A DNA stretch of 64,000 nucleotides from Andrena cerasifolii. Taxonomy: Eukaryota; Arthropoda; Insecta; Hymenoptera; Andrenidae. The translations under genes were made by a program, and so were the position numbers. Of the stretch, positions 1 through 11,510 are shown one piece after another. The stretch is from contig NC_135119.1 in the NCBI RefSeq assembly GCF_050908995.1, positions 20,923,001 to 20,987,000 of the forward strand, given 5' to 3'. The notes beneath the pieces are model-generated. The model made no database searches, was not told the DNA's origin, and saw nothing but the letters and a program-made list of their open reading frames with translations. The first letter of the stretch is position 1; each line of letters begins with the position of its first letter.

Positions 1-71
1 TGATTATAGTCCAACCAACTCCGCCACTAGAGGGCCTCGCGCAAGTTCTCCCTCATCTATTCTCTCCTATA

Positions 72-503
72 CAGTGACTCGCATTAATATTCGGACACTT
101 TTTAAAATCGCATAACTTTTTTAGAATTGGTCCAAAGGACTTGAGTTTTTTTGAGAAGCTAGAAGGATTAGTTTGCTAACTGACGCGTTTCGTCGTTTGG
201 AAAAAAAAATTATTTGGTTGGAATAGCGAAAAGAATAGTAAACGTACACGTATACAACTTACTGCAATCTACAAACGGTTTTTTTTTTAATTTTCATTAC
301 AAGCTCACAAAAAAGTTTAAAAATCGACCTTTACTATTCTTTTCGCTATTCCAACCAAATACATTTTTTTTTTTCAAAACGACGAACCGCGTCAGTTAGC
401 AAACTAATCCTTCTAGCTTCTCAAAAAAACTCAAGTCCTTTGGACCAATTCTAAAAAAGTTATGCGATTTTAAAAAGTGTCCGAATATTAATGCGATTCA
501 CTG
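72..503. mobile_element. Tc1/mariner-like foldback MITE, TA-flanked
   Basis: The element runs from CAGTGACTCGCATTAATATT to AATATTAATGCGATTCACTG and is flanked by TA on both sides (70-71 and 504-505), the target duplication of Tc1/mariner elements. The two arms (about 72-241 and 330-503) are roughly 170 bp inverted repeats with only a few mismatches, so insertion was probably recent. The short centre (GCAATCTACAAACGG and on) recurs in the copy at 40868-41126. There is no transposase; it must have been mobilised in trans. Inverted-repeat transcripts could form long double-stranded RNA. Confidence 0.85.
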
Positions 504-1876
504 TATATACTCGTTTCGCCCTACTTTCTACCATCCCCGCATCTAACGCAGGGTCTGCCAGGTAAGCCTTACTGATGAGTCCACTATCAGGCCCAGGACA
601 AAACGCACCTTTTCTCTCCAACTTAGCGAAAGCTCCACCTTGTTATAGATCCACAATCTGAAGCTCGACTCAGGACTAAAAAAATCGAGTCGCCCACTCC
701 TTTCCCCGAATTAACCAAGCGACAGGTCGCAGCAGGCGTCTAGAGGTATTCACATTTGAAAATACTGAATTAGGATGTCGACGAGGATCGATCCAGGAAA
801 GTCGTGTGACCTGTGTACCATTACATTCGATCCTTCCACGCAATCGTTTCTCCAGGACCAGCTGTGTCCTTCACGCTCGTTAATTCGATCGCGACTCGTT
901 GCTTGGAGGTGTTCATGGAAGCAGAAACGAAGCTCGACGAAGTAACGGCGAGTCTGCTTCGTACACTGGGCCTTCCAGGTAGATAAGGTGGGCGAGAATA
1001 ATAGCCGGGATCGCGCGATCAGGTAAATAAGACAGGGTCCCGTGGCTGTCGTGCGACCTTTGCCCTGGTCTTATTCCCCTTCGCCTCTACGGTACTTACT
1101 CCCCTGCCATCTTGTCCGTCCTTCTTCCACCTTTCTCGCCCCTGTTCTCAACCACCTTTATCGTGTTCCCTCTCGAAATTTCTTTCTCTCTCGGCTGTGC
1201 CTCCTTTCTCGCACCGCGATCCACCGTGGCTCGCATCCGTCTCTCTCCTACCGTTCCCTTTCACCCTCACCTAGTGGCGTGACACATGGCCAGCATTTAT
1301 AGCGCGAGATAGCGCCGGCGGTTCTCGACAGCGTCGGCAGATTTATCCTCCACGGTTATTGGAGTTATACAAAGGATTTTTCCAACTGATCCCATAAAGT
1401 ATCTGTGCCTGATGCCCTATTATTTACGCAGCCGGCTGATGCCACGGGAATTTTTCTTGCGCGGGCGCGCACTCGCTTGGCCGCTGAAAGCGCGCGACCA
1501 CTGGCCAGCGACACCGGCAGCCTGGATGTAATGTTTATTGTAATGGAGGCGCGCGATTTAATCGCCCGATCAATTGCTCTATCACCGTGTCGCACACTTG
1601 AAACCGTTTAACGTGGTAGGAACGACATAGACGGACGGAGTCCGTCTGATGAAGTTGTTTAGAAGTTAGGTACGATGGTCTCGAAGTTTCAAACGATTAT
1701 GGAGTTTTGGAACAGGTATTTGCTTTTTTAAATGTAGGAGGAGCTTGTCGATGGGTAATCTGGACGTGGGTAGAATGGAGACGCTGAGTTTTATTACTAC
1801 TTTTTAGTTCTTTATTTACTTATATTCACTGTGTAACAGTGGTAATAAAATGGGAAATATAGGTACTGTGTTTTAT

Positions 1877-2010
1877 ACAGGGTGTTCCAGAATAAGCGGG
1901 AAATGTTTTAGGGGTGACTTCGGCATATCTAAGCAGTAAAAAAAGTTCATATAAGTATATGTCCTATTTGACTGTGTTCTCGAGTTATAGTGAATTTTGT
2001 ATCGTCCATT
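1877..2010. repeat. end of a dispersed repeat (TACAGGGTGTTCC type)
   Basis: TACAGGGTGTTCCAGAATAA is the kind of terminus shared by many insect Tc1/mariner-like non-autonomous repeats, and it is followed by the 'TTCTCGAGTTATAG' type of text common in such elements. No matching inverted end is visible downstream, so this is a fragment with an unclear right border. A similar end (TACAGGGTGACC) occurs at 63912. Confidence 0.4.
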
Positions 2011-3270
2011 GGCAGTGTTGAAACTCTTCGTGAAATAATTGGTAAGACGACTGCAGGCGTGCATTCAGATGGAAGGTGGTCATTTCGAACATATCTTAAG
2101 AAAGTAAGCAGAAACCGTTTGTTGAAAATAAATTTCGATATGACTCGAAAACAAAATGAAATGGGACATATTTAATTAAATTTTTTTTATTATTTAACCC
2201 TTGATTGTCACAGTGGGTCAAATTGACGCTGCAATTTTTTAAGCAAAAAACTTTGTCGGAACTCTTATTGCTTCAATTTTCACTCGCAAAAGCGTGTGCC
2301 TTTGAAGAGCGAAGTGACTTTGGATGGTGACTCTAATTTCTAAACTGTGAATGGGTGCATCAATCGGCCTCCCGAATTTATTGCTGCGCCGCAGCATCGC
2401 CGTAAATCCGCCGTTTCGTACGCCCACCTGTATATTATTTGTACGTTTTTGGCTCGCGTGCGCTATTTCGGAAGCAATGCTGCATGTCACGTCGCCTCAT
2501 GGAGTCGACTCTTTGTTTCTATGTATGTACATAGGTTCGTTTGGTCTGCTCGGTCGTAGGTAACGAACTGTGCGGCCTGGTATTAATGGATGGCCGCTGT
2601 TTCCGTTCGCTTTATCGGCAATTTGGGTTCGTAGATATCAGTAGGCGAAAACGAGTCACGATTCGTTTCCATCAATCGCGTTGGTTTCGTTCAGTACTAT
2701 TTCTGCATCATTTTCACCTTTTCTCCCCTTTTTATATGGTTATTGTAAGCGAATACTGCTAAATATGTGATCTCAAGTCTGTTACTCGATCGTTAAGAAG
2801 GAATACATGGATAGTATATTTTTATACTGTACGAGAGGGGGTGCAAAGTCTATATTTCTATTTCATTTAAATTGATGCAAAGGTAAGAATAAAAATTACA
2901 CAGTTCAGGATGAAATCTGACAATGGACAGGGTAATTTTCCCAAGGTGATCATTTTCAAGTTTTCAAGGATATCCTAACTCCAGAGAGATTAAAGAAACT
3001 GTAGTGAATTTCACAAGCAATGAAGGAAGTCAGTGCACTTACAAGGTGCATTACAAAATTTGTCGCTGTTCTGCAAATTTGCAATGCAATAAATATGGTT
3101 TCTCGTTCCCGAAAGCGACATTCCAAACACCAGCAGTATCACCCTCCTCGAAACTGCCGAGTACATAATGCATCTTATTCGATACAACACCCCGAAACAA
3201 GACGCCCATCCCCCGAAATCGACTCCTACGCGAAAGCTCGAGCAGCACGTAACAAGAAAAACCTGCTTCC

Positions 3271-3280
3271 CCGTTTCCAG
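3271..3280 (+). other. splice acceptor of the mib1 exon
   Basis: A C/T-rich run (from about 3263) ends in the acceptor AG at 3279-3280. It is placed exactly where the conserved Mib1 sequence starts (DSEGD), which fixes the exon boundary in phase 0. Confidence 0.85.
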
Positions 3281-3432
3281 GACTCCGAAGGCGACACTCC
3301 CCTTCACGACGCGATCTCTAAGAAACGGGATGACATGTTGGCTCTGTTGTTGGACCACGCCGCAGACATCACCCTCACGAACAACAATGGCTTCAACGCT
3401 CTGCACCACGCCGCTCTCCGTGGCAACCCAAG
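3281..3432 (+). CDS. mib1: mind bomb 1 internal exon (ankyrin repeats)
   Basis: This is a 152-nt internal exon of the E3 ubiquitin ligase Mind bomb 1, which ubiquitinates the Notch ligands Delta and Serrate/Jagged and triggers their endocytosis in the signal-sending cell. The translation begins DSEGDTPLHDAISKKRDD and ends NNNGFNALHHAALRGNP, almost identical to the central ankyrin region of animal MIB1 as I know it; MIB2 is clearly more different here. TPLHDA and NALHHAAL are the helix motifs of two successive ankyrin repeats. The exon is preceded by a polypyrimidine stretch ending TTTCCAG (3274-3280) and followed by the donor GTGAGT (3433-3438). It starts in phase 0 and ends after two bases (AG) of a codon that is normally Ser. 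The frame stays open 87 codons upstream, but that part is not mib1-like and is read as intron. The N-terminal Mib/Herc2, ZZ and first ankyrin exons and the C-terminal RING exons are not in view. No stop or frameshift is present, so the exon looks functional. Confidence 0.95.
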
Positions 3433-3441
3433 GTGAGTACC
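3433..3441 (+). other. splice donor of the mib1 exon
   Basis: CCAAG|GTGAGTACC is close to the animal donor consensus, and similarity to Mib1 stops at this point. The exon ends in phase 2, so the following exon must begin with one base that completes AGN. Confidence 0.88.
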
Positions 3442-5258
3442 TTGCGTTTTCAATGCTGAGGCTTTTGTCCGTGATAGCGCACCGCGCTCTGAATGCCTCT
3501 GTCGGCGGTAGAATTTAACCGTCCGAGATGAGCGCTAGCAAGATGAGAACGATAAAGGGCTTCGCCCTAAACCAGCTGACAATTAAGGATGGCCCGCGTC
3601 TCCCGTATAGACGCTGGATCAAGACGTTCGTTCTTTTGACGACGTCTTGACAATTGACGGGGCGTCATTGTTAACGGTGACTAGGGAAAAATGGGAGGGG
3701 GTGCCCCTTCGAACTGATGAAGCACGTTGAGGGTGAAATAGATATTGCGTTGTCGTGTCTGTTGCTCCGGAAAGTGGATGCGTGAATCGGAGTGGTATAA
3801 TTCGGTTTCGTCTTGTTGCAAGGATTAAGGGGGGCACGAGGCGCGGGTCACACAATTTCGTTGAAAGTTTGCGTATAGTTAGCGAACGTTATGTTTAGTA
3901 ATGTAATGGACACGTAGGGGCGCGCTACTCAAAAGTTTGTGAGAAAATTGAGTTCTGAGTTTTGCATTTACCGGGCACCCGATATATGACCGTGGGTTTT
4001 AACGAAACTTTAATTAAGTTGCTGTGGCAGCTCAACTGTAATTCAGGTAGTAATTGCAGGCGTGCGTGTGTTTTTTTTTTATTAATGTTTAATTATTTGT
4101 ACGATTGGTTATTTGAATTGGTCTTTGCAGGGGAGGGCAGCGTGATAAGGGAAGGTTGGATGTTGATACGCGAAATATTGGGGAAACTGCAAAAGCTGGG
4201 ATAACGCAGGTTTTTGTAGGAACAGTTTGGTGGAATCGGTTTATCAGAAATCATTTTTTTAATGAAAGACATGAATTGGAATTCTTTATTTACCTGTGTC
4301 TGACCAGTGGCCTCTGAATCCCCTAATTTTTGCGATCGATAGTTTTCAATAATCTAACCAGTTATAATTGGTCCTTATGATATTATTTTTTTATCAGTGC
4401 AACAATATTTATCATTGAAAATAAAAATGAGTAGATAGTAGTAGTTGAATACAAAAATGGGGAAGGGCAAATGTGGAGAATTTGCTATTGGTTATCACTT
4501 TGGAATTCCCCCAAAATATTAATAATCGAATCAGATTTCTTACGCAATATTATAAGGTCTGAAATTTTAATAAAATAGCTATTGATGTGCTAAAGTGACG
4601 AGGGTCCCGTATCAAATTGCTTGTTTTAATTAATCTTGGAGAGCTACTTGAAAGTATACATTCCATCATGGTTACGTCTGAATAGTAATTTCAAATGGAA
4701 TCGTTACATTGATTATTGCCGGAGCTAAAGAAGGTGCTAGAAAGGATTTCAACGTGATGTACCCAATCGTTCACCGCCTTCACTGGCGGCTTTTTGTTCC
4801 CTTGTTCGACAAATCATGAAAGAACGCCGAACCACAGGTGTTCTCGAACTCGTCGTCCTTCGACGAAGTCTAATCGAATCGGTCATTCTCGAGAGGTACT
4901 GAGTTAATTTCACCTCGATTCTCACTCCCCCGCTTTCCTGTTCAATTTCGTCTCCTACAATCTAGAGAATCTTTGAGATTCCCTCGCTTCTGGTTATTAC
5001 TTCGAGATACAGATGGAACACCTGCAACGATGGGCACCGAATAGAATGGTGTCTAGTGTGAATTACATTTTGTTAATACCAATCGTGTAATTCTTATTCT
5101 GATCTATCACTAGCGCTATCAGCTTTGCTTGGAAAATATACTCGAAGCCAATGGCATTGACTGATAATCATGATACTTGGAAATTTAATTAAGATGTTGC
5201 TATGAGTATAAATGACTAAAGATTTTTTTTTAAAGTATTATTATTTAAAATATACATA
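3442..5258 (+). other. intron sequence, no gene seen
   Basis: Mostly AT-rich unique sequence. A patch at about 4020-4250 is rich in G and T and poor in C on this strand. An 80-codon frame at 3962-4204 has no recognisable motif. No exon with good splice sites and conserved coding was found. Confidence 0.55.
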
Positions 5259-5397
5259 CAGGATGTCTCAGAATACACACTATAACTTGATACGTAGTGA
5301 CTCGATTCACTTAAACTCATTTATTTGCATTCAGTTCCTTTCAAGTCAGAATTTCTTATTCTTCAATAAGAAATTTGTTTTTAACCAGAGACACCCT
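5259..5397. mobile_element. short degenerate MITE
   Basis: CAGGATGTCTCAGAAT at the left and GAGACACCCT at the right form imperfect terminal inverted repeats (the consensus is probably CAGGGTGTCTC). The left end is preceded by TA and the right end is followed by AA. At 139 bp it is too short to code for anything and is probably an old Tc1/mariner-type remnant. Confidence 0.45.
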
Positions 5398-7120
5398 AAT
5401 TTCCTCACTATTCTTGTTGGACAGAAATAAAATGAATCACAAGCTGTAAGCAAACTATTTGGATTAACATCTACTTTGCAGCAAACTTTTCTTGATTTTT
5501 TGTAATATTGGAAAACATGAAATTATTTTTAAATTTATCTTCAACTAAAAATTGTGACGATTATTTTCGAATTCTTTTAATTAATATTGCGAAGCGTGAA
5601 TTTGGCTCGACCTAACCCACAACCGAACTCGGCCCTGCTTTTAGAAGTTTTTGGGGCGGGGGAGCCGCGCCGAAAAAAACGCATTTTTGTTATATTTCGC
5701 GATTTTAAAGCAGACCTAACCCTCATTTTTTGAATGAGCAAGCAAGTCTGCGCCTGTTTTTGCCTTCAGAAGCAGACCTAATAAAATTAATTTTGGTTTA
5801 TGTATAAATCATTTATATATTAATAAGCTTCTTGTTGTCTATTTATCTCCTGATATATAAATACTTTAAATATTCATATAGATTTGATATATTTAATTAA
5901 TGGAACATAAACATATTTATAAATATAAACGTATTTATATAATTTATTTATTGTATAATAGGTTATTACTGCATTCAAGAGGGTAATGGAACCCATTTTT
6001 TTAAAATCAGTCTCGTTCTATTAGAGGATTTAAAAATGCGTTCTTTTCTCTCGCGCGATTTTTCCCTTTCGTCGTCACGTTTCACGACCGTTTCCGGGTC
6101 CGGGAAATGCAGGCACCGGATGCGCATAGTAGTCGCACAGTCACAATTACAAGGTAGCTACTTTCGATTTCTCAGCGTCAGCGATTCTCTCGCTTCCACG
6201 CTCTGTTGCGATGTTGCTGGTCGAAAAGGCTGGGAAATTTTTGTCACTGGATAGCGAAAGCAACGTTTCAGTGGCGTAAAAGACTGCCTTGTCTGCTGAC
6301 AGAGGAAAATGGAACGATAATGGCGACTTGAAAAAGTAGCTTTTATCTCACAATCAGAAATACGTGTATCCTAATATAATTATTTTATTTTCAACAGGAA
6401 CTTCATTCACGTTTCCCAGTGTTTAAAAATTTGTTGTAATTCAAACGTTATAGCAATTCATATTCACATGATCTTCTGTTGACAATGTTTTCTGGATATA
6501 TGTTTCTTAGAAGGATTTAAGAAACATTTAGCTTTGTCTTGGCAACATAGAATTACCTACTTTAGTAATATCTGCTATTTATGTCTGCTTTAGATACCAT
6601 TTTCTAGAACCACCGAATTCCACTCTTTTTAGTTTTTCTAATATACTTTCAAAACATTTGAATTTTGTTTACATTTGGATATATAAATATGATTATGCAT
6701 TAGTTCCTTCGTCCCCTCGTGTCAGTTTCATTAAAAAGAAAACCCTACTTTTGGCAAGCATTTGAAATCAGGCGCTCCATATTACACACGTTTCCCATAA
6801 ATTTCCAAAATCACGCCCACTAATACCCAAACACCCATTACACAATATTTTCAACCCCTGAACCCCTGAACCAAGGCCAAAAATCCCAACACACCCACGC
6901 ACGATCACTATTCAATAACTCCTGTTCACTCCGACAACCGTTGCCAGCATTTGCAAAAATACATCATGACCTCCGTGACCATTCCAACAGATCTCACGAA
7001 GAATTTCTCCCACTCCTGAAAGGCACCGGTTATCCCCTAAGCACCGCAAAAAAGAGGAGCCTTATTCGCAGCATTTCCTCCCGAGAATTTGTAGTTTAAT
7101 CATTTCCCTCCATTGTAGGG
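5398..7120 (+). other. intron sequence, AT-rich, no gene
   Basis: Very AT-rich at 5790-5980. At 5600-5780 an odd GC-richer patch repeats the text GCAGACCTAA and ACCTAACC, probably part of an old repeat. Between about 6760 and 7080 the plus strand is strikingly C-rich and G-poor. No coding signal was seen. Confidence 0.5.
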
Positions 7121-7660
7121 CGTCACGCGCTCGAACCCGATCGCTTACGGGCGCGCGGAAAGAAGCACACCCATAGACCTTGAATCCCGTGGATCGGTGG
7201 TGTCGGGCCGAGTCCCGGTTTCAAGGGGGTGGCTTTAACCGTGGAGAAGCCGAGGGAAAGGGTGCCATCGGGACCGGGTTTTCGCATCCGTGTCTATGGC
7301 CTCCGGATATTACCTACCTTCGTTGCTTTTAAACCGAAGGGCGCTGATTACCGCGGGAAGATGTATGTGCCGCATCACCGACCGGAGGATGTATTTCAAA
7401 GGGAACCTATTACCCTGGTTTTCTGTCCCGCGCCCCCTTCCTCCACCCTCCCCCTTCTCTCTCTCTCTCTCTCGCTCTCTATTTCTCTCTCTCTCTCTCT
7501 CGCTCTCTATTTCTCTCTCTCTCTCCCCCTTTCTGTTCCACCTACTGATTCTCTTGACAGCAGCTTCCACAGAGCGGCAGTGTATATCTGCGCGAGAATC
7601 GACCGCGACATTACGCAGGGACGCGTCACCTGACGCGAAACGAACCTGGAATTAGATTAA
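7120..7660 (+). other. GC-rich block with CT microsatellite
   Basis: A locally GC/CpG-rich block containing a (CT)n tract at 7455-7530. The tract includes two copies of the motif CGCTCTCTATTTCTCTCT. Open frames of 86-134 codons on both strands are low-complexity by-products of the repeat (Ser/Leu on plus, Arg/Glu on minus). CT/GA tracts are bound by GAGA-factor-like proteins in insects, so a cis-regulatory role is possible but not shown. Confidence 0.5.
7455..7530. repeat. interrupted (CT)n microsatellite
   Basis: Runs of CT broken twice by CGCTCTCTATTT, indicating a short tandem duplication inside the microsatellite. Confidence 0.9.
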
Positions 7661-9226
7661 GGATGATTTAGGATGCCCGCGGTAGATCATCATAATGCCG
7701 TGTAGCCGTGGGAGGACGGTTTCGGGGCGCGGTGAACGATCAAGATTTCGGGCGAGCACGCCGTGGGCTGATGCGCGCATGGTGAATCCTGCGCGGCAAA
7801 TGGATGGGAGTGTGTCTTGAAACTAATTCGCAGCCGGATAGTTTGTGGAGAGAGTAGGGAGGGGGGGAGTAAGTGCTCAAAGCTAATGAAGTTTTCTTTG
7901 ACTCCGGCTGTGTGAGTTGAGACGCGTGTACACATTCCGTTTGCGTCGCGCTAGCAGCGAGCGAAGTTGGATATCCGTTCTGACGGATCCGCGACTCTGG
8001 ATGAGAAACGAATCTGGGATTGCTGCAGGAATAGGATAGCCTTCGACAATCGTCTTTAGGGTAATCGATGCTGCATGGGCTGGTTTCTAAGCGAGGGAAG
8101 GGTAGGGGTCTATTTTGCACTTTTAGATGGATCGTTGGTCAAGTTATTTGGAATAGGGTAGATCTGTAAATGCGTTGGTACGGCAGGGGAGGTGGTACAG
8201 TTGCTTTGTTTCAGACTCTATACGTAAAATCGCGTTGAAGTGCAGACCAGTCGCCTCTGCAGAAGCCAAACAGTTGAAGAGGGAGTGTTTAATCTTCAGA
8301 AATATTTTTTTTTTCAAATTTAATTACAGTTGCTCTCAACCATCTTTCTGAAGTCTTTCGGAGATATTGACGTGTGATAATGTATACCCCAGTAGGTTAC
8401 AAGCTCATTTAAATGCTCCCCGTTTAGAGCAAGTAATATATATATCAAAGACCAAATTGTGACAGTGGCACTCTTCAGTGTACAAAGCTCTTTGTTCAGA
8501 CTGAAACACACGACCCTCGAAATATTCCCAGTAACGTAGTGTTCCCGAACATTATTCACAGTTTAATAAAATTCATTCTCCCTCTCTCCCATTCAAGTAA
8601 CGACCCACTCTACAAAAGATCAGCGCATCGTCAACTTCGCCACGAGTCATTCCGCGACGGCATCCTATATCTGCCAGTAAATTCCTCTGGAACGCTGCGG
8701 TGCCGTATCGTGATCAGGCTAGTGCGATCGCGAGGTCGTCTTCGCGCCTGCCGTTGGCGCTAAATAAAGGGAAATTTCGTTGGTATTTCGGTTGGACTCG
8801 GTTGAACGCCAGGTCAGGATCCTCCGTGGCCTGGCGTTCGTCTTCCTTCGGTGCCCTCCCTCTTCTTGTACCCGGTCAGGGACGAGTCGAGCTCTGTGCG
8901 ATTCTCTTTCTCTATATTCGTGCTTCCTCCTCCGCCCTTCCAGCCCGTGGCCCTTTTCCTCCGTCTGTGAAGGAGCCAGGCAGCTTCTCTCAAGTCCTGT
9001 GTTGCGCTGGAGCTCTGAAGCCGAACGAACGGACGTCCGGAGACGTAATTTCCTGCCCTCCCGGTGCAGCTCCCTTCCGTTTGCTTCTCTTCCTCCTCTT
9101 CCCCCCTCCCAACCCCTCCTCCTCCCACCTCTCCCCCAGTGGCCTCTGCCGCTTTGTAGGCTACATTCTCCGGAGGTTGCTGACGAAACTTCCCTCGTTT
9201 TCCATGCTTCTGCCTTCAGAGTCTCC

Positions 9227-9274
<48 letters not shown>

Positions 9275-10180
9275 ATCTCTCGCGCTCGCTCTCTGTCTAG
9301 ATTCTCTGCGTGTGTGCCCTCGAATTAGGGTCGACCGATGGCCGCCACATGTCAAAACGCAACGGGCGCGCCGTTCTGTGAAGATTAAGCCTCCTTCGGC
9401 GAGGCCAAGAAGTCTCCTCTAGGTTTGCCGGAGTCGGTACACGGCGAGCAATTCTGTTACCCTACGGGAACGTAATTGTCTGGGAGTAAAATGTTGGACT
9501 GCCGGAGAGTCCCGTAACAAAGGGATAGCAGGGAATTTTGCAAATTTGCTGCAGCCCGTTTTAAACGTGTCTGCGCCAGCGAGGGATGAGTCTGGGTGAG
9601 GCTTGGAAAAGTCGAGACGTAAAATTTGGTATTGAGATACTATAGTGGTACAATTGTTTAGGATTAATTCCGTGGTGAATAGTTGATTATGAAGCTGGTA
9701 AGTGCAGGGGTGGAATATGTAGGTTTTTATTCTGGGGCGTGGCAAGTCACTCGTGGAACTATGAATAAAAATTGGTTGCACTTCATATTGTGTTTATTGA
9801 TGGTAATTTTCACATTATTACTTATGCTGTTATTTAAAGGTTTAAACGTTACTTAAATGTCAGAGCATTGGGGAATCGTCGGGGAAGGGAAAATAATACA
9901 TTCTAAATTATACAATTGATAAGCACTAAAGGGATACAATTTTTAACCCGAAATCGTAATTAAAAATCCAAACTGAATGCAAACAGGATTCAACACTGTT
10001 CTCATACGAAATGAACAATAGGAAGCGCAGGATTGCTTAACAATTTCAAATGTTTATTTAACTCACGAAAGGTCATCGAATTAGGCCAACAAATTTATAT
10101 TATGAATTAACATGAAACTAAAAATGCTATGATCTGACATGAGTCTCAAACAACTACAAGAATTTCCACTGACCCAGAGA
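7661..10180 (+). other. intron with GC-rich block at 8600-9430
   Basis: 8600-9430 is GC-rich and pyrimidine-rich on the plus strand. It gives overlapping frames of 240 and 182 codons on plus and 104 on minus, all Ser/Pro/Leu- or Arg/Gly/Glu-rich without any recognisable domain, so I do not call them genes. The block contains the CT microsatellite at 9230-9270. 9760-10180 is AT-rich with nothing identified. Confidence 0.5.
9230..9299. repeat. (CT)n microsatellite
   Basis: About 20 uninterrupted CT units (9230-9270) followed by an imperfect CT/CG tail to 9299. Confidence 0.9.
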
Positions 10181-10487
10181 CAGAGTTGGGCATTAATTAA
10201 ATAAAATACTATTTGAATAACGGATCAAATAAAAGTTACTTTAACTTTAGATCCTTTGACGAATAAAGTTAATTTTTTTTATTCGTCGAGCGTTTCAACT
10301 TCAGCGTCGAATAAATTTTCAACTTCAATTTCAACTTTGACATTCGACGTCGAATAAAGTTAAAGTTAAAGTTAAAGTTGACAAATTCGCCGAATAAAGT
10401 TAACCCGGGCCAACTTTATTCGACACATGACGAATCATTTTTTTAACTTCTATTAATTTATTTAAATAAAAATCTTGCCCAACTCTG
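10181..10487 (-). mobile_element. hAT MITE, family A (307 bp)
   Basis: The ends are CAGAGTTGGGCATTAATTAA and AAATCTTGCCCAACTCTG, inverted repeats beginning with the CAGNG signature of hAT transposons. The flanks CCCAGAGA (10173-10180) and CCCATAGA (10488-10495) match at 7 of 8 bases, the 8-bp target duplication expected of hAT. The interior is made of TTCGAATAAAGTTAA-like text and contains four perfect AAAGTT units at 10356-10379, the same hexamer that is expanded at 50866. Relative to the copies at 52182 and 62602 it lies in the opposite orientation. There is no coding capacity. Confidence 0.88.
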
Positions 10488-11204
10488 CCCATAGACAATA
10501 AATTTCTCTCACATTTTTCTGCGTTAAAGGCTCAGAAACCAAGCTATTGTTACGATGTTGAGGCGTAAAGATTCACCACCGTTTGTTGGGCGGCGATAAA
10601 TATTTGCTTGGCGCGACACAGAAATTGTTTGGGTAAATGTCGCAGCTCCTTGGTCCACGTGAAAATCCTCGGTTGCTTCTTTTAATCTGTTTACATCTGG
10701 TGCTTTGTCCCCGGGAGGAGTGACGACGCTTTCAAGTGAGAACTTGGCCGAAGAAAGGCAGCGAGGGTTTTAATCTCGCGAAATGAACTTTCGCTGTAAG
10801 AACAATGGATGCGACGACCCCGGGACGGTATACTCACGCGCGGACGCGCGGCGTAATTTGTATATGACGCCGCCACGGAAAATGGCGCGCGTTATATGTG
10901 ATAAGGTTATTACCATAAATAACGTAGCCGGTGTCTTGGCGACTTAGTTACGATGATAGCAGGCCGGGGGGATGCGTTCAGTTGTTCTTGGTAAGCGTAA
11001 TGAATGACAATGGCCGCTGTTAGTTTAAAAAGGCTGTATATTTAATAACACCGCCGGCTTTGATAAATTAATCATTCCAAGAGCATGATACACTTGTGCT
11101 CTTCTTGAAACTGACTTTTAGCTACAATCTACAAAACTGAGATTGTCCAAATAGTTTGAAAATTAAATTATGAAATATAGAGCTATCAGCATTTGCACTA
11201 ACAA
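10488..11204 (+). other. intron sequence, no gene seen
   Basis: Moderate GC at 10690-10990 with a CG-rich segment around 10830-10860. A 61-codon minus-strand frame at 10691-10876 has no motif. Nothing else was recognised. Confidence 0.5.
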
Positions 11205-11510
11205 GGGAACACCGCCAACCCAGACTCACAGATTGGAACGCAACTTTGTGGGTTTTTAGAGTGACTCAAAACAAGAACAACGATGTGTTTCATTTAGGCC
11301 CTATCGCCCTTTAACGGGGTGAAAACTAACCTCAAAGTCAAATTGGCACTTCTACTTTTTCGCCTATAACTCTCAAAGTACAACACACAGAAAAAAATGT
11401 TTCAAATAAAAGTTTAATGGTGCAATAAGCGCTACAAACTTCCGTTAACAAAATTTTGATAAGAGTTAAAAAAAATATATATAACTGACGAAAAAACTCT
11501 TACTAGGGTA
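11205..11510. mobile_element. partial 'AAGGGAA' family element
   Basis: AACAAGGGAACACCGCCAAC matches the left terminus of the foldback element at 14371 (AAGGGAACGTATCCAACC), and both are preceded by ACT. No inverted right end was found, so this is a 5' piece with an approximate right border. Confidence 0.45.

Larger units (their letters stand above)
1..3280 (+). other. intron upstream of the mib1 exon
   Basis: Apart from the foldback element at 72-503 and a repeat end at 1877, I see no gene here. The strand at 1060-1290 is pyrimidine-rich and gives an 86-codon Ser/Leu/Pro-rich open frame of no recognisable family. Around 1440-1500 the sequence is GCGC-rich. I looked for the preceding mib1 ankyrin exon (a sequence ending GCHPSLQ) and did not find it, so the intron probably extends past the window start. 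Confidence 0.6.

Noticed and set aside
5600..5780. CCTAACC text suggestive of insect telomeric TTAGG repeats
   Set aside because: Only isolated single units; no tandem array.
8700..9422. 240-codon plus-strand frame
   Set aside because: Ser/Pro/Leu-rich low complexity in a GC- and CT-rich block, overlapped by other long frames on both strands, with no domain or splice support.
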